The notes under the pieces were generated by a model that ran no database searches, had not been told where the DNA came from, and was given only the letters and a program-made list of their open reading frames with translations. A stretch of 51,659 bases of DNA from an uncultured Erysipelotrichaceae bacterium (GTDB lineage: Bacteria; Bacillota_I; Bacilli_A; RFN20; CAG-826): assembly GCA_902768335.1 (NCBI GenBank), contig CACXKR010000006.1, forward strand, positions 1 through 51,659, read 5' to 3'. Shown here piece by piece: positions 8,771 through 17,350 of this stretch (its first letter is position 1; every line of letters begins with the position of its first letter). The position numbers and the translations under genes are program-made.

Positions 8771-8779
8771 TGATACAAT
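8771..8779 (+). promoter_or_regulatory. Extended -10 promoter of def
   Basis: TGATACAAT fits the extended -10 consensus TGnTATAAT. It ends 6 bases before the def ATG, so transcription should begin at or next to the start codon. Confidence 0.6.
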
Positions 8780-8785
8780 TTCAGC

Positions 8786-9346
8786 ATGCAAAAGTTGTTT
8801 AAAATTGTCAAAGATAGCGCACCTTCATTAAGAAAAAGAAGCGCCGAAGTCACTGAAATCAATCAAGAAGTAATCGATTTAGTCAACCAAATGCACGACT
8901 ATTTGGTATTGACTCAAGATGATGATTTTAGAGAGAAACACAAATTGCGTGAAGGTGTAGGTTTAGCAGCACCTCAAATCGGCCATAATATTAAAGCGTT
9001 GGTCGTATATTATGAAGAAGAAAACGAAGATGGCTCAATCCATGTTGTGGACCACCGCTTAATTAATCCAAGGATTATTTCTGAATCTGTTAAGCAAGTT
9101 TATCTCTCTGGGGGAGAAGGTTGTTTATCGGTCGACAACGAACATCAAGGTTATGTTTACCGTAAATATAAAATTCTTGTTAAAGCCTATGATGTAAAAC
9201 AGCAAAAAGAAACTGTTATTACCGCTAGAGGTTACGAAGCAATTGTTTTACAACATGAAATAGATCATTTAAATGGGGTCTTATTTTATGACCATATTGA
9301 TAAAAAAGATCCATTCAAACAAATTCCTGACGCAGTACGTCTTTAA
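8786..9346 (+). CDS. def: Peptide deformylase
   Basis: A 186-residue metalloenzyme that removes the formyl group from nascent proteins. All three motifs are present: GVGLAAPQIG, EGCLSV (metal Cys) and QHEIDHLNG (two metal His plus catalytic Glu). The acidic insert between motifs 1 and 2 fits the Gram-positive type 2 enzyme. There is no Shine-Dalgarno and the -10 box ends 6 bases upstream, suggesting a leaderless mRNA. A short stem (9329-9341) with a T run at its end may terminate it. Confidence 0.95.
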   Translation: MQKLFKIVKDSAPSLRKRSAEVTEINQEVIDLVNQMHDYLVLTQDDDFREKHKLREGVGLAAPQIGHNIKALVVYYEEENEDGSIHVVDHRLINPRIISESVKQVYLSGGEGCLSVDNEHQGYVYRKYKILVKAYDVKQQKETVITARGYEAIVLQHEIDHLNGVLFYDHIDKKDPFKQIPDAVRL

Positions 9347-9434
9347 TTTTTTTCTTTACATCTATATCACCTTTATTATAATAAAATTAATTAAATCATA
9401 ACGAAGATAATTCATTTGTTATTCGGAGTATTAT

Positions 9435-11102
9435 ATGTCTGTTGTTAATCAATCTCCTATTTCTATATATGCACTTGGCGGACTATGCGAAGTTGGAAAG
9501 AACACTTATTGCATAGAGTCAGATGATTCTTTAATCGTCATTGATGCTGGTGTTCGTTTTCCTGGCGACACCGCTCCAGGTGTTAACTATGTTATTCCTG
9601 ATTATCAAAAATTAAAAACTAGTCAACAAAAGCTTAAAGCTTTAATAATCACTCACGGACACGAAGACCATATTGGCGCTATCCCATTTTTAGTTCAATC
9701 AGTTCACGTCCCAGTCATCTATGCCCCTAAACTTGCGGCCGCATTAATAAAAAAGAAATTAGATGAAATGCGTATACGTGAGACCGTTAATATCGTTGAA
9801 TATGATTCAAATACAGAACTAACGATTGGCGAATTTAAAGTTAAATTTTTCTACGTTACTCACTCAATTCCCGATGCTTATGGAGTCGTCGTCGATACTC
9901 CGCAAGGAAGAATTGTTCACACTGGAGACTTCAAAATTGATTTAACTCCAGTCGGAAGAGAAATTGAATTAACTAAAATTGCTAAATTAGGTGCAGAAGG
10001 TGTCGACTTATTATTAAGCGATTCAACCAATGCTGAAATAGAAGGCTATACGCCGAGCGAAACTAACGTTTTAAAATCAATCCATGAAATCTTTGAAAAT
10101 GCTCAAGGACGTTTAATTCTATCAACCTTCTCAAGCAACATTTCACGTATTCAACAAATTGTGCAAGTTGCTGTTGAATTCAATCGTAAGATTGCAATCA
10201 TTGGTCGAAGCATGGAAAACGTCGTTCAAATCGCCCGTGATTTTGGCTATATAAAAATACCTGATAGCACCATTATTCCAGTTGCAGATATAAGAGAATA
10301 TAAAGCTAAAGAAGTATGCGTTTTATGTACTGGTTCACAAGGTGAACCTATGGCAGCTTTGTCTCGTATTGCTAATGGAGATCATAAGGATTTAACAATC
10401 ATTCCAGGCGATACAGTTGTCTTTTCTAGTAGCGCAATTCCTGGAAATGGTATCCTCATCGACAAAGTTGTCAACAAACTCGTTCGTCATGGCGCAGATG
10501 TTTTGACCAATTCCATCTTATTTTCAGTTCACTCATCTGGCCACCCATCAAAGCAAGAATTACGTTTGATGCTTCGATTAGTTAAACCAAAATATTTTAT
10601 GCCAATTCACGGTGAATATCGTATGTTGAAACTTCACGCGGAAATTGCAGAAAATCTTGGTATACCAAAAGATAATGTCTTTGTATTAGAAAACGGAGAA
10701 TCCATAATCTTAAATAAACACAAAATTACTCGTGGTCCAGTTTTTCCAGCATCTCCAATCTATATCGATGGAAAAGATGTCAAAGGAATCAATGAGGCGG
10801 TCTTAAAAGATAGAGAAATTATTCAAGAAAATGGTTTAATAATTGTCACCATTGGTATTTCTCGTAAAAAGAGCAAACTAGTTGTTCCACCTATGGTTAT
10901 AACCAAAGCATTCATCGATGATGACACAACCCTAAGCGAAAGAATCAAGCAAATCACAGTTGAAGTTGTTGAAAAAATATTTGAAAACAATGCTTCTTTT
11001 GCGGAACTTAAAGCAAATATTAAAAACGAGGTTTCAAAATATATTTACCGTAAAACTGAAAGGATGCCACTTGTTATACCTGTGGTAATGGATGAAAAAT
11101 AA
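9435..11102 (+). CDS. rnj: Ribonuclease J
   Basis: A 555-residue metallo-beta-lactamase/beta-CASP ribonuclease with endo- and 5' exonuclease activity in mRNA decay. The zinc motif HGHEDHIGA lies near residue 75, and the PIHGEYRM stretch marks the later RNase J region. Length matches RNase J1/J2; which paralogue it is cannot be told here. A CGGAG site precedes the ATG. Its stop overlaps the maf start (TAATG). Confidence 0.95.
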   Translation: MSVVNQSPISIYALGGLCEVGKNTYCIESDDSLIVIDAGVRFPGDTAPGVNYVIPDYQKLKTSQQKLKALIITHGHEDHIGAIPFLVQSVHVPVIYAPKLAAALIKKKLDEMRIRETVNIVEYDSNTELTIGEFKVKFFYVTHSIPDAYGVVVDTPQGRIVHTGDFKIDLTPVGREIELTKIAKLGAEGVDLLLSDSTNAEIEGYTPSETNVLKSIHEIFENAQGRLILSTFSSNISRIQQIVQVAVEFNRKIAIIGRSMENVVQIARDFGYIKIPDSTIIPVADIREYKAKEVCVLCTGSQGEPMAALSRIANGDHKDLTIIPGDTVVFSSSAIPGNGILIDKVVNKLVRHGADVLTNSILFSVHSSGHPSKQELRLMLRLVKPKYFMPIHGEYRMLKLHAEIAENLGIPKDNVFVLENGESIILNKHKITRGPVFPASPIYIDGKDVKGINEAVLKDREIIQENGLIIVTIGISRKKSKLVVPPMVITKAFIDDDTTLSERIKQITVEVVEKIFENNASFAELKANIKNEVSKYIYRKTERMPLVIPVVMDEK

Positions 11103-11644
11103 TGCTTATTCTTGCAAGCGAATCTCCTCGAAGAAGAGAGTTAATTAAAAAGATAACAAGCGATTTTGTTGTCATTCCTTCAAATGTTGATGAATCAGTT
11201 TTACACATCGCTCCACACGACCTTCCAGCTGAATTATCAAAACTAAAAGCTTATTCGATCTATTCCAAATATCCAAACGACTCTGTTTTAGCATGTGACA
11301 CGGTTGTTATTTTAGATGGAGAATTAATGGGAAAGCCCAAAAACAAAAAAGAAGCTTTTGAAATGTTAAGTAAATTATCAGGAAAAAAGCATGTTGTTAT
11401 TTCTGGATACACCTTCATCTCGAAAGATAAAGAAATAACTAGAACAGTTAGGACTTATGTCTACTTTAATAAACTGAGTGAAGAATTAATAAATTCTTAT
11501 ATCGAAAGTGGCTCACCAATGGATAAAGCAGGCGCTTATGGTATCCAAGATGAAAACTTTAACTTAGTTAATCATATTGAAGGTGATTTTGATAATGTTA
11601 TCGGTCTTCCGGTCGAAGACATCCGAAAACATGCATTTAATTAA
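11102..11644 (+). CDS. maf: Maf-like nucleoside triphosphate pyrophosphatase
   Basis: A 180-residue Maf/HAM1-fold protein. It opens with LILASESPRRRELIKK, the typical Maf nucleotide-binding signature, and carries the ACDTVV and KAGAYGIQ motifs. Family members hydrolyse dTTP/UTP or modified nucleotides and affect septation in some bacteria. It is coupled to rnj by a TAATG junction and overlaps the convergent EIIB-like gene by 8 bases. Confidence 0.92.
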   Translation: MLILASESPRRRELIKKITSDFVVIPSNVDESVLHIAPHDLPAELSKLKAYSIYSKYPNDSVLACDTVVILDGELMGKPKNKKEAFEMLSKLSGKKHVVISGYTFISKDKEITRTVRTYVYFNKLSEELINSYIESGSPMDKAGAYGIQDENFNLVNHIEGDFDNVIGLPVEDIRKHAFN

Positions 11645-12050
11645 ACAAGGAATAAAAGGTTTCTGGATCTTGCTCCACCACTAAAATTGTCTTATTTGAC
11701 ATCTTAATAATGGAATCGACACCGATTCCTTTTAATTTATCGGCGTTCACTAAAGTGTCATCTTTTAGTTGAAGAATTATTCTTGATTTCATTCTATCGT
11801 GAGAAACAACATTTTCTTTTCCACCGAGCAATGAATAAATATCAGTTTTTGGTTGATTAGAGATTCTTTTCTCAGCATTATCAGCTTCATCGTTCCATTT
11901 TTTACCTCTATATTTAAAGAAAATTAAAAAGAAGGCGACCGCTAAACCAACGAGAGCGCAAACTCCAACCGCAATCCAAATTCCATAACTAACTAAAAAT
12001 TGAGTAAACGGATTATTTGTAGGATCTTGTGAACTAGCAAAAAGTTTCAT
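11637..12050 (-). CDS. Membrane-anchored PTS EIIB-like protein lacking the phospho-cysteine
   Basis: A 137-residue protein with one transmembrane helix (about 23-46), a charged linker and a C-terminal PTS EIIB (glucose-type) domain (about 70-125). The domain has the family opening YSLLGGKENV and later LKGIGVDSI. Where functional EIIB proteins have a Cys before TR, this protein has Met87 (DRMKSR), so it cannot accept phosphate by the standard route. It may be a structural or sensory remnant. It is divergent from the CYTH gene. Confidence 0.6.
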   Translation of the reverse strand: MKLFASSQDPTNNPFTQFLVSYGIWIAVGVCALVGLAVAFFLIFFKYRGKKWNDEADNAEKRISNQPKTDIYSLLGGKENVVSHDRMKSRIILQLKDDTLVNADKLKGIGVDSIIKMSNKTILVVEQDPETFYSLFN

Positions 12051-12078
12051 GCAAATATGTTATCATAATATTTACTTT

Positions 12079-12642
12079 ATGGGCACAAATCTTGAAATCG
12101 AATTTAAATCGGAACTATCGAAACAAGATTACGAAAAGTTAGTCTCGAAATTTTCTAGCGGAAATATCTATTCTCAAACTAATTATTATATCGATACGAA
12201 AAATCTAGAAATTAATAAGAATAAATGCGGTCTAAGAATAAGAGAAAAGAATGGTGTTTTCGAGATGACCTTAAAAGTTCCTCAAAAAGAAGGAAAACTT
12301 GAAATAAACCAGCAAATAACGGATAAATTAGTTAAAGACTTTATTTTACCAGAAGGAGAAATACAGGAATATTTAGTGAATAATCTAGATATCAAAACTG
12401 AGTCTTTAAAAATACTAGGAACATTGAAAACATATCGCTTAGATTTAATGTTCAAAACTTCTTTGATTTCAATCGATAAATCCATATATAACGGCATAAC
12501 AGATTACGAAATTGAAGCTGAAGATTTTTCGATGGAAAAAGCATCGAAAAACTTGATCGATTTCCTCAACGAAAATCAAATTAAATATAAAAAATCCACT
12601 GGGTGGAAACTAAAGAAGTTTTTAGATACGCTTAAAAATTAA
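12079..12642 (+). CDS. CYTH domain protein
   Basis: A 187-residue protein with the CYTH signature ExExK at residues 6-10 (EIEFK) and alternating charged beta-strands that form a triphosphate tunnel in this family. Bacterial members hydrolyse thiamine triphosphate or inorganic tripolyphosphate, or bind polyphosphate; substrate here is unknown. The frame opens earlier at 12049, but that start lies inside the divergent gene and before the promoter-like TATCATAAT, so 12079 is preferred. No Shine-Dalgarno is visible. Its end overlaps spx by 4 bases. Confidence 0.8.
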   Translation: MGTNLEIEFKSELSKQDYEKLVSKFSSGNIYSQTNYYIDTKNLEINKNKCGLRIREKNGVFEMTLKVPQKEGKLEINQQITDKLVKDFILPEGEIQEYLVNNLDIKTESLKILGTLKTYRLDLMFKTSLISIDKSIYNGITDYEIEAEDFSMEKASKNLIDFLNENQIKYKKSTGWKLKKFLDTLKN

Positions 12643-12650
12643 GCTTTTTT
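12630..12650 (+). terminator. Terminator of the CYTH gene
   Basis: GCTTAA-AAA-TTAAGC followed by six T, overlapping the CYTH stop codon and the 3' end of spx. Confidence 0.7.
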
Positions 12651-13043
12651 ATCATCTTCACAAGTATCGCAGTAGATTTCTTGGAATCTTCTAGTTTTCG
12701 GAATAAAAGTTGTCATTTCTTCCTTGTTATAGCCGACTTGAATACGATGATCATCAACCATGATTGGGCGTTTTAAAACCGAAGGATTTTTTCTTATAAA
12801 AGAAATCATTTCAGTAATCGTCATATCGTCGACATCAATATTGTTATCTTTTATAACTTTCGAACGCTTAGAAATAATGTCACTTGTACCATTTTCACTT
12901 TTAGTGAGAATTTCCTTTAATTCCTCTTCCTTTAAATTTGGAGAGAAAATGTTTTTTTCTTCAAAAGGAATGTTTTGTTCAGTGAACCATTTTTTTACTT
13001 TCTTGCAACTTGAGCAAGATGGCGAAACATAAATTTTAATCAT
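12639..13043 (-). CDS. spx: Spx/ArsC-family transcriptional regulator
   Basis: A 134-residue Spx protein. In Firmicutes Spx binds the alpha subunit of RNA polymerase and controls the thiol/oxidative stress response. The redox switch C10-S-S-C13 is intact, and the LKRPIMVDD and GYNKEEM stretches are typical. The C-terminus carries an extra cysteine pair (YCDTCEDD), which is unusual and could bind metal or sense oxidation. TTGACT-16-TACAAT ends 6 bases before the ATG, so the mRNA looks leaderless. Confidence 0.9.
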   Translation of the reverse strand: MIKIYVSPSCSSCKKVKKWFTEQNIPFEEKNIFSPNLKEEELKEILTKSENGTSDIISKRSKVIKDNNIDVDDMTITEMISFIRKNPSVLKRPIMVDDHRIQVGYNKEEMTTFIPKTRRFQEIYCDTCEDDKKA

Positions 13044-13049
13044 GGATTT

Positions 13050-13077
13050 ATTGTATGTGAAAATAGTGAAAAGTCAA
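13050..13077 (-). promoter_or_regulatory. spx promoter, leaderless spacing
   Basis: On the minus strand: TTGACT, 16-base spacer, TACAAT, then 6 bases and the ATG. Confidence 0.75.
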
Positions 13078-13090
13078 TTAGTTTACTAAA

Positions 13091-13120
13091 TTGACATAAA
13101 GTATTTATATACACTATAAT
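13091..13120 (+). promoter_or_regulatory. trpS promoter
   Basis: TTGACA, 18-base spacer, TATAAT. The leader is only about 18 bases, with a GGAGA site before the ATG, which rules out a T-box. Confidence 0.85.
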
Positions 13121-13144
13121 TATCACATTATTTGGAGATAGCTT

Positions 13145-14128
13145 ATGGACAACATTCTCTCTGGTATTAAGCCAACAGGCCAATTAACGTTAGGAAATTA
13201 CATTGGCGCAATTAAAAATTTTGTTAAGGTTCAAAATGAAGGTGAATCATTTTTATTCATTGCTGATTTGCACGCATTAACATTGCCAATTGAACCTGAA
13301 ACTTTAAAAAATAATTCTCGAGATATCGCTGCTTACTATTTAGCGGCTGGTTTAGATCCAAATAGAGCTAATATCTTTTTACAGAGTGATGTTCCTTCCC
13401 ATAGTGAACTTGCAATTATATTGCAGAATTATCTTTATATGGGTGAACTTTCCAGAATGACCCAATTCAAAGATAAATCCTCTAAAATGAAAGAAGAAGC
13501 TATCGGATTAGGCTTATTTGCCTATCCTGTTTTGATGGCTGCCGATATTGTCTTATATGATTCAAAACGTATTCCTGTTGGAGAAGATCAAGTTCAGCAT
13601 GTTGAATTAGCGAGAGATTTAGTTAAACGTTTTAACAATCGTTATGGTGAAGTTCTTGTTATGCCAAAGGCTGAAATAGCTAAAGTAGGCGCAAGAATAA
13701 TGTCTCTTTCTGACCCCACAAAGAAAATGTCTAAATCTGATCCAAAGGGTGACATATATTTGAACGATTCTTTGGAAGCTATTAGAAAGAAAATTATGTC
13801 AGCTGTTACAGATATGGTTGGAAAAGTTCATTATGATGTTTCAAATCAACCTGGTATCTCTAACCTCATGACTATTATGTCATCTCTAAGTGGAAAAACT
13901 TTCGAGCAAATCGAAAAAGAATTTGAAGGAAAGGGTTATGGCGACTTTAAACGTGCAGTTGCAGATACAGTCGTCGCCGAACTAACACCTTTCAAACAAA
14001 GATACGAAGAAATTATTAAATCTGGATTAGTTGATGAAGTTCTTCAAAGAGGCGCTTCAAGAGCTAATCAAATCGCAAGTAAAACTCTTTTAAGAGTCCA
14101 AAAAGCTGTTGGACTATATCATAAATAA
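13145..14128 (+). CDS. trpS: Tryptophanyl-tRNA synthetase
   Basis: A 327-residue class I synthetase. The HIGH-type motif is TLGNYIG (residues 15-21) and the KMSKS motif is KKMSKSDPKG near residue 195. GEDQVQH in the catalytic core is also typical. It has its own promoter and ribosome binding site. Its stop overlaps the start of the next HAD gene (TAATG). Confidence 0.97.
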   Translation: MDNILSGIKPTGQLTLGNYIGAIKNFVKVQNEGESFLFIADLHALTLPIEPETLKNNSRDIAAYYLAAGLDPNRANIFLQSDVPSHSELAIILQNYLYMGELSRMTQFKDKSSKMKEEAIGLGLFAYPVLMAADIVLYDSKRIPVGEDQVQHVELARDLVKRFNNRYGEVLVMPKAEIAKVGARIMSLSDPTKKMSKSDPKGDIYLNDSLEAIRKKIMSAVTDMVGKVHYDVSNQPGISNLMTIMSSLSGKTFEQIEKEFEGKGYGDFKRAVADTVVAELTPFKQRYEEIIKSGLVDEVLQRGASRANQIASKTLLRVQKAVGLYHK

Positions 14129-14931
14129 TGGATAAACCTTATCTTATTGCTTTCGATATGGATGGAACTCTTCTTAATGAAAAGAAGACTATTTCACGTC
14201 GCACAAAAAGATATCTAATTAAACTATCAAATCAAGGACACAAAATTGTTTTAGCGTCTGGAAGACCATCTCGAGCTTTAAAAAGATATTATAACGAGCT
14301 CAAGCTTAACACACCGATGGTTTGTTATAACGGCGCATATGTCTTTTCACCAAATGATCCGAATTTTAAACCAATCGAATTTGAATTCCCTAAGGAAGTT
14401 ATCATCAAGGTTATAAAGAAAATTAGACCACACATTAAAAATGTGATGTGCGAAGATGAACAAAATATATGGGTTGATAAGAAAGATGAATATTTGAACA
14501 AATTTTTCTGGTATGAAGATATGAATGTCATTAAAGGAGATTTAGCGGAAACGCTTCATAAAAATCCTATGACTTGTATCGTTCAAACACCATTCGAATA
14601 TCGAGATACCCACGAAATTGAAAAAGTGATGGAAGCTTATCCAAATCTAGCTGCCCGCTTTTGGACAGGTTCACCATATTTCGAACTTTATTATAAACAA
14701 ACATCCAAAGGTTCTTCGATTGAAAAAATTGCCGAGTATTACAATATTCCAAAAGAAAGAATCATCTCCTTTGGTGATGCTGAAAATGATCGGGAAATGT
14801 TTGAATCTTCGGGTATTTCAGTCGCGATGAAAAACGGCAAAGAAAGTTTAAAAAAGTCCGCAAAACTCGTATCAATTAAAGATAATGACCATAATGGAAT
14901 CTACCATACATTAAAGAGGATTTTAAAGTGA
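14128..14931 (+). CDS. Cof-type HAD-IIB phosphatase
   Basis: A 267-residue HAD hydrolase with a type IIB cap. Motif I is DMDGTLL near residue 10, motif II is the Ser of LASGRP, and the motif IV region is ISFGDAENDREMF. Members dephosphorylate sugar phosphates or flavin/pyridoxal cofactors; substrate unknown. It is translationally coupled to trpS (TAATG) and to the following lipoprotein (GTGA overlap). Confidence 0.88.
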   Translation: MDKPYLIAFDMDGTLLNEKKTISRRTKRYLIKLSNQGHKIVLASGRPSRALKRYYNELKLNTPMVCYNGAYVFSPNDPNFKPIEFEFPKEVIIKVIKKIRPHIKNVMCEDEQNIWVDKKDEYLNKFFWYEDMNVIKGDLAETLHKNPMTCIVQTPFEYRDTHEIEKVMEAYPNLAARFWTGSPYFELYYKQTSKGSSIEKIAEYYNIPKERIISFGDAENDREMFESSGISVAMKNGKESLKKSAKLVSIKDNDHNGIYHTLKRILK

Positions 14932-15776
14932 AAAAATCAGTATTACTATTACTTATTCCATCTTTATTAATCGCCGGATGTAACGCTTCATCAGGCTCGA
15001 AAAAGAAATCCAAAAGCAGCACTTATAACGAATCATCTATAACTTCAACTAGTGATGATGCTTCATCATCTAATCCTATAAGTGGAGGTTCTTCTATAAG
15101 TAGCACTGCCGCTACATCAGGATCAAGTAAAACAACCACATCACCTTCAAGTTCATCAAAAACTTCTTCGACTAGTCAATCCGATGATCCTTATTTTGAT
15201 GGCAAAGTTAAATTACCAACTGGAAATTATCAATGTGATAAGCCAACAAATTCTCCAATTCAAATAGTCACTTCAAACGATTCTAGTGATTGGTGGCAAG
15301 AAGATATCCAAAAAGAACTTCCTAGCGATATGGCTTTTATTTATGGCAATAACTCAAGCGATGGTCCAAGTGGTCATTATGCTGGTCCGACAATGTATCA
15401 AAACGAAGCAGGTGGCTTAAAGATTTCTAAAGAAACTCAAGGTATAAGATCACCATTATTTGTTCATTCTGGCGAAAAACTCGAAATAAGAATTGGCATC
15501 TCTCAACTTACAAATGCATCTGGAACGCCAGATAAAAATAAAGACACAGGTTATGTTTATTTCTTTAATTCAAATGGCGACTTTTTATCATCAAAAACTG
15601 TTACCGTCGAAGAGAATAGCATCGATAGCAACACCCAATACCTGCGTTATTATGTTTCAGGGGCTCAGCAAATTGCCTATTTTGAATTTAGATTAAATGT
15701 TCAACCATACAAAAATTCTCAAAATTACAATTTTGGTATTGGTTATTTAGCTGTTCATAGTTGGCCACAAGCCTAA
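14928..15776 (+). CDS. Ser/Thr-rich surface lipoprotein of unknown function
   Basis: A 282-residue protein with a lipoprotein signal: KK, a leucine-rich core and lipobox LIAGC with C18 as lipidation site. A linker of about 70 residues is almost all Ser/Thr (about 20-90), and probably lifts a C-terminal beta-rich domain off the membrane. That domain resembles no family I can name. The start is GTG, overlapping the HAD stop as GTGA. It ends one base before the convergent nuclease gene. Confidence 0.75.
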   Translation: MKKSVLLLLIPSLLIAGCNASSGSKKKSKSSTYNESSITSTSDDASSSNPISGGSSISSTAATSGSSKTTTSPSSSSKTSSTSQSDDPYFDGKVKLPTGNYQCDKPTNSPIQIVTSNDSSDWWQEDIQKELPSDMAFIYGNNSSDGPSGHYAGPTMYQNEAGGLKISKETQGIRSPLFVHSGEKLEIRIGISQLTNASGTPDKNKDTGYVYFFNSNGDFLSSKTVTVEENSIDSNTQYLRYYVSGAQQIAYFEFRLNVQPYKNSQNYNFGIGYLAVHSWPQA

Positions 15777-17144
15777 TTATTTCTTTTTAGATTTTGTCGA
15801 TTTCTTGTAAGTTTTCTTTACGCTCTTAGTTACTTTTTTAAGAGCTTTCTTTTTATTACGTCTACTAAGTGAGATAAATACAATTACTAAAATGACGAGG
15901 ACCGCTACCGCTATTCCTACAATAACTAAAATTGTTCTAATATCTAACCCTTTATTTGAATTGTCTGATTGAGTTACAGGATTGGCGTTCGATTTAGAGA
16001 TTTGATCAGTAGTTGGATTGGCTGCTCCTGTCGGAGTATTTGAATAAGTTCCATTTGAGGATGTGCCCCAAATATAATCCGCCCAATCAGGGAAATCGAT
16101 GAAAGGATTTCGATTAAATGAATAGTTCTTAAACAACAAGTTGTTTCTGTGAATTTCAAAATCATCAACCGGATCTATTTTATTCCATTCAAGTAAATCT
16201 TGAAGGATGCCCATTTTGCCAGTGATTGAATCTGATGAAGTATAACCTGCATCTTGATATGAAATAATATCGTTTTTGAGTTCTAGATTTGGGTTAGAAG
16301 CGTCAATCGTATCTCCGCCACCTAAATAGTTATATCTAGCAACCATGTAGAAAATTGCTCTAGCGATATCACCTGTATCAGAATCTTGTGGCTCGAATAC
16401 TTTATTTCCTTCCCCAAAAGTTTTAGAAACACCTAATAGGTTGCCACTTAAATATGAATAATCATTTCCGGCATCTTTAAAAGATTTGGTTTTATCAACA
16501 TAACCATAGTAATAATTATTGTGATATTGTCCGTTAACTCTGCCGTTTCCCGCCCAAAGATGCATTAAATCACCTCTAGCACCTTCTGGCTTAGAATCAT
16601 CGTCAAAACCTAAAGATTTTGGCCAAACATGTTCTTGATTAATGCCAAAATTAGATTGACTATGATCGCCCCAGGCTTGGGTTTGATTATCAACTTCGTC
16701 TCCTCTATTTACATATAAAGCATGAATGTAGGGATTAGAACCTGGTTGAGAATTGCTTTTTCCATATTTGTAACCACTAATCTTATTTGTTGATGCATCA
16801 TAACCTTCAATATCTTTAGCAGGAGACTTCGCCCAGTCGCGGTCAATGATTTCATAAATCTGCCAGACTTGGGTGGTCGCACTCGCTCCGTATGAATAAC
16901 AATTTTGCTTATTTTTTAGAATTGGCTTGAGATTTTTTAATAGATTATTACCTTGCCTTTGGCTTTCCTCTAACGAATTTAAATCTCGATAATAATCTCT
17001 GATTTCTGCTTCGCTTGAATCATTTAGATCAATATCGGTAGGAACGCTACTTGCAGCGTTTACACTTTTAATTTCATTATGAGTAAACGCAATTGAAGTT
17101 AAGCAGAATGCACTAACTAATAAAGGAACGAACAACTTCTTCAT
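15777..17144 (-). CDS. Surface-anchored endonuclease I family nuclease
   Basis: A 455-residue protein: signal peptide (about 1-30), a nuclease domain (about 90-360), a Ser/Asn/Thr-rich stalk, a transmembrane helix (about 404-428) and a cytoplasmic Lys-rich tail. The nuclease core has NQEHVWPKS (H172) and RGDLMHLWAGNGRVN, the beta-beta-alpha-metal motif of endonuclease I (PF04231) proteins. It probably cuts extracellular DNA or RNA at the cell surface for nucleotide uptake. The anchored form, with the domain facing outward, is unlike the freely secreted enzymes. Confidence 0.85.
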   Translation of the reverse strand: MKKLFVPLLVSAFCLTSIAFTHNEIKSVNAASSVPTDIDLNDSSEAEIRDYYRDLNSLEESQRQGNNLLKNLKPILKNKQNCYSYGASATTQVWQIYEIIDRDWAKSPAKDIEGYDASTNKISGYKYGKSNSQPGSNPYIHALYVNRGDEVDNQTQAWGDHSQSNFGINQEHVWPKSLGFDDDSKPEGARGDLMHLWAGNGRVNGQYHNNYYYGYVDKTKSFKDAGNDYSYLSGNLLGVSKTFGEGNKVFEPQDSDTGDIARAIFYMVARYNYLGGGDTIDASNPNLELKNDIISYQDAGYTSSDSITGKMGILQDLLEWNKIDPVDDFEIHRNNLLFKNYSFNRNPFIDFPDWADYIWGTSSNGTYSNTPTGAANPTTDQISKSNANPVTQSDNSNKGLDIRTILVIVGIAVAVLVILVIVFISLSRRNKKKALKKVTKSVKKTYKKSTKSKKK

Positions 17145-17218
17145 AATAATCTCCTAATATAGTTAAATATTATAAGATTTTATAATAAGTTCAAATATTA
17201 ACGTTTAAGAAATCTTAA

Positions 17219-17243
17219 GAAAAAAGATAGCAAACGCTATCTA
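17219..17243 (-). terminator. Terminator of the Ser/CAU tRNA pair
   Basis: On the minus strand: GATAGC-GTTT-GCTATC followed by six T, downstream of tRNA-Ser(TGA). Confidence 0.85.
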
Positions 17244-17254
17244 TTATTTTTAAA

Positions 17255-17346
17255 TGGCGGAGATTTAGAGATTCGAACTCTAGCGAGACCGGAGGCCTCC
17301 TATCGGTTTTCAAGACCGACCCCTTCAACCACTTGGGTAAATCTCC
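17255..17346 (-). tRNA. tRNA-Ser (TGA)
   Basis: Acceptor GGAGATT/AATCTCC, anticodon loop CTTGAAA (anticodon TGA), long variable arm, T-loop TTCGAAT, discriminator G and encoded CCA. It lies 4 bases after the CAU tRNA and shares its transcript. Confidence 0.97.
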
Positions 17347-17350
17347 GTAT

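Noticed and set aside
8740-8862. N-terminal extension of the YlbF-like gene
   Set aside because: It would cover the def promoter and start codon, and the extra residues do not fit the family.
13121-13144. T-box riboswitch before trpS or proS
   Set aside because: The trpS leader is about 18 bases, and proS lies 10 bases after another gene; neither can hold a T-box.
14926-14931. Mycoplasma-type code with TGA as Trp
   Set aside because: TGA ends this HAD gene and capG in proper overlaps, and Trp codons are TGG in the genes examined.
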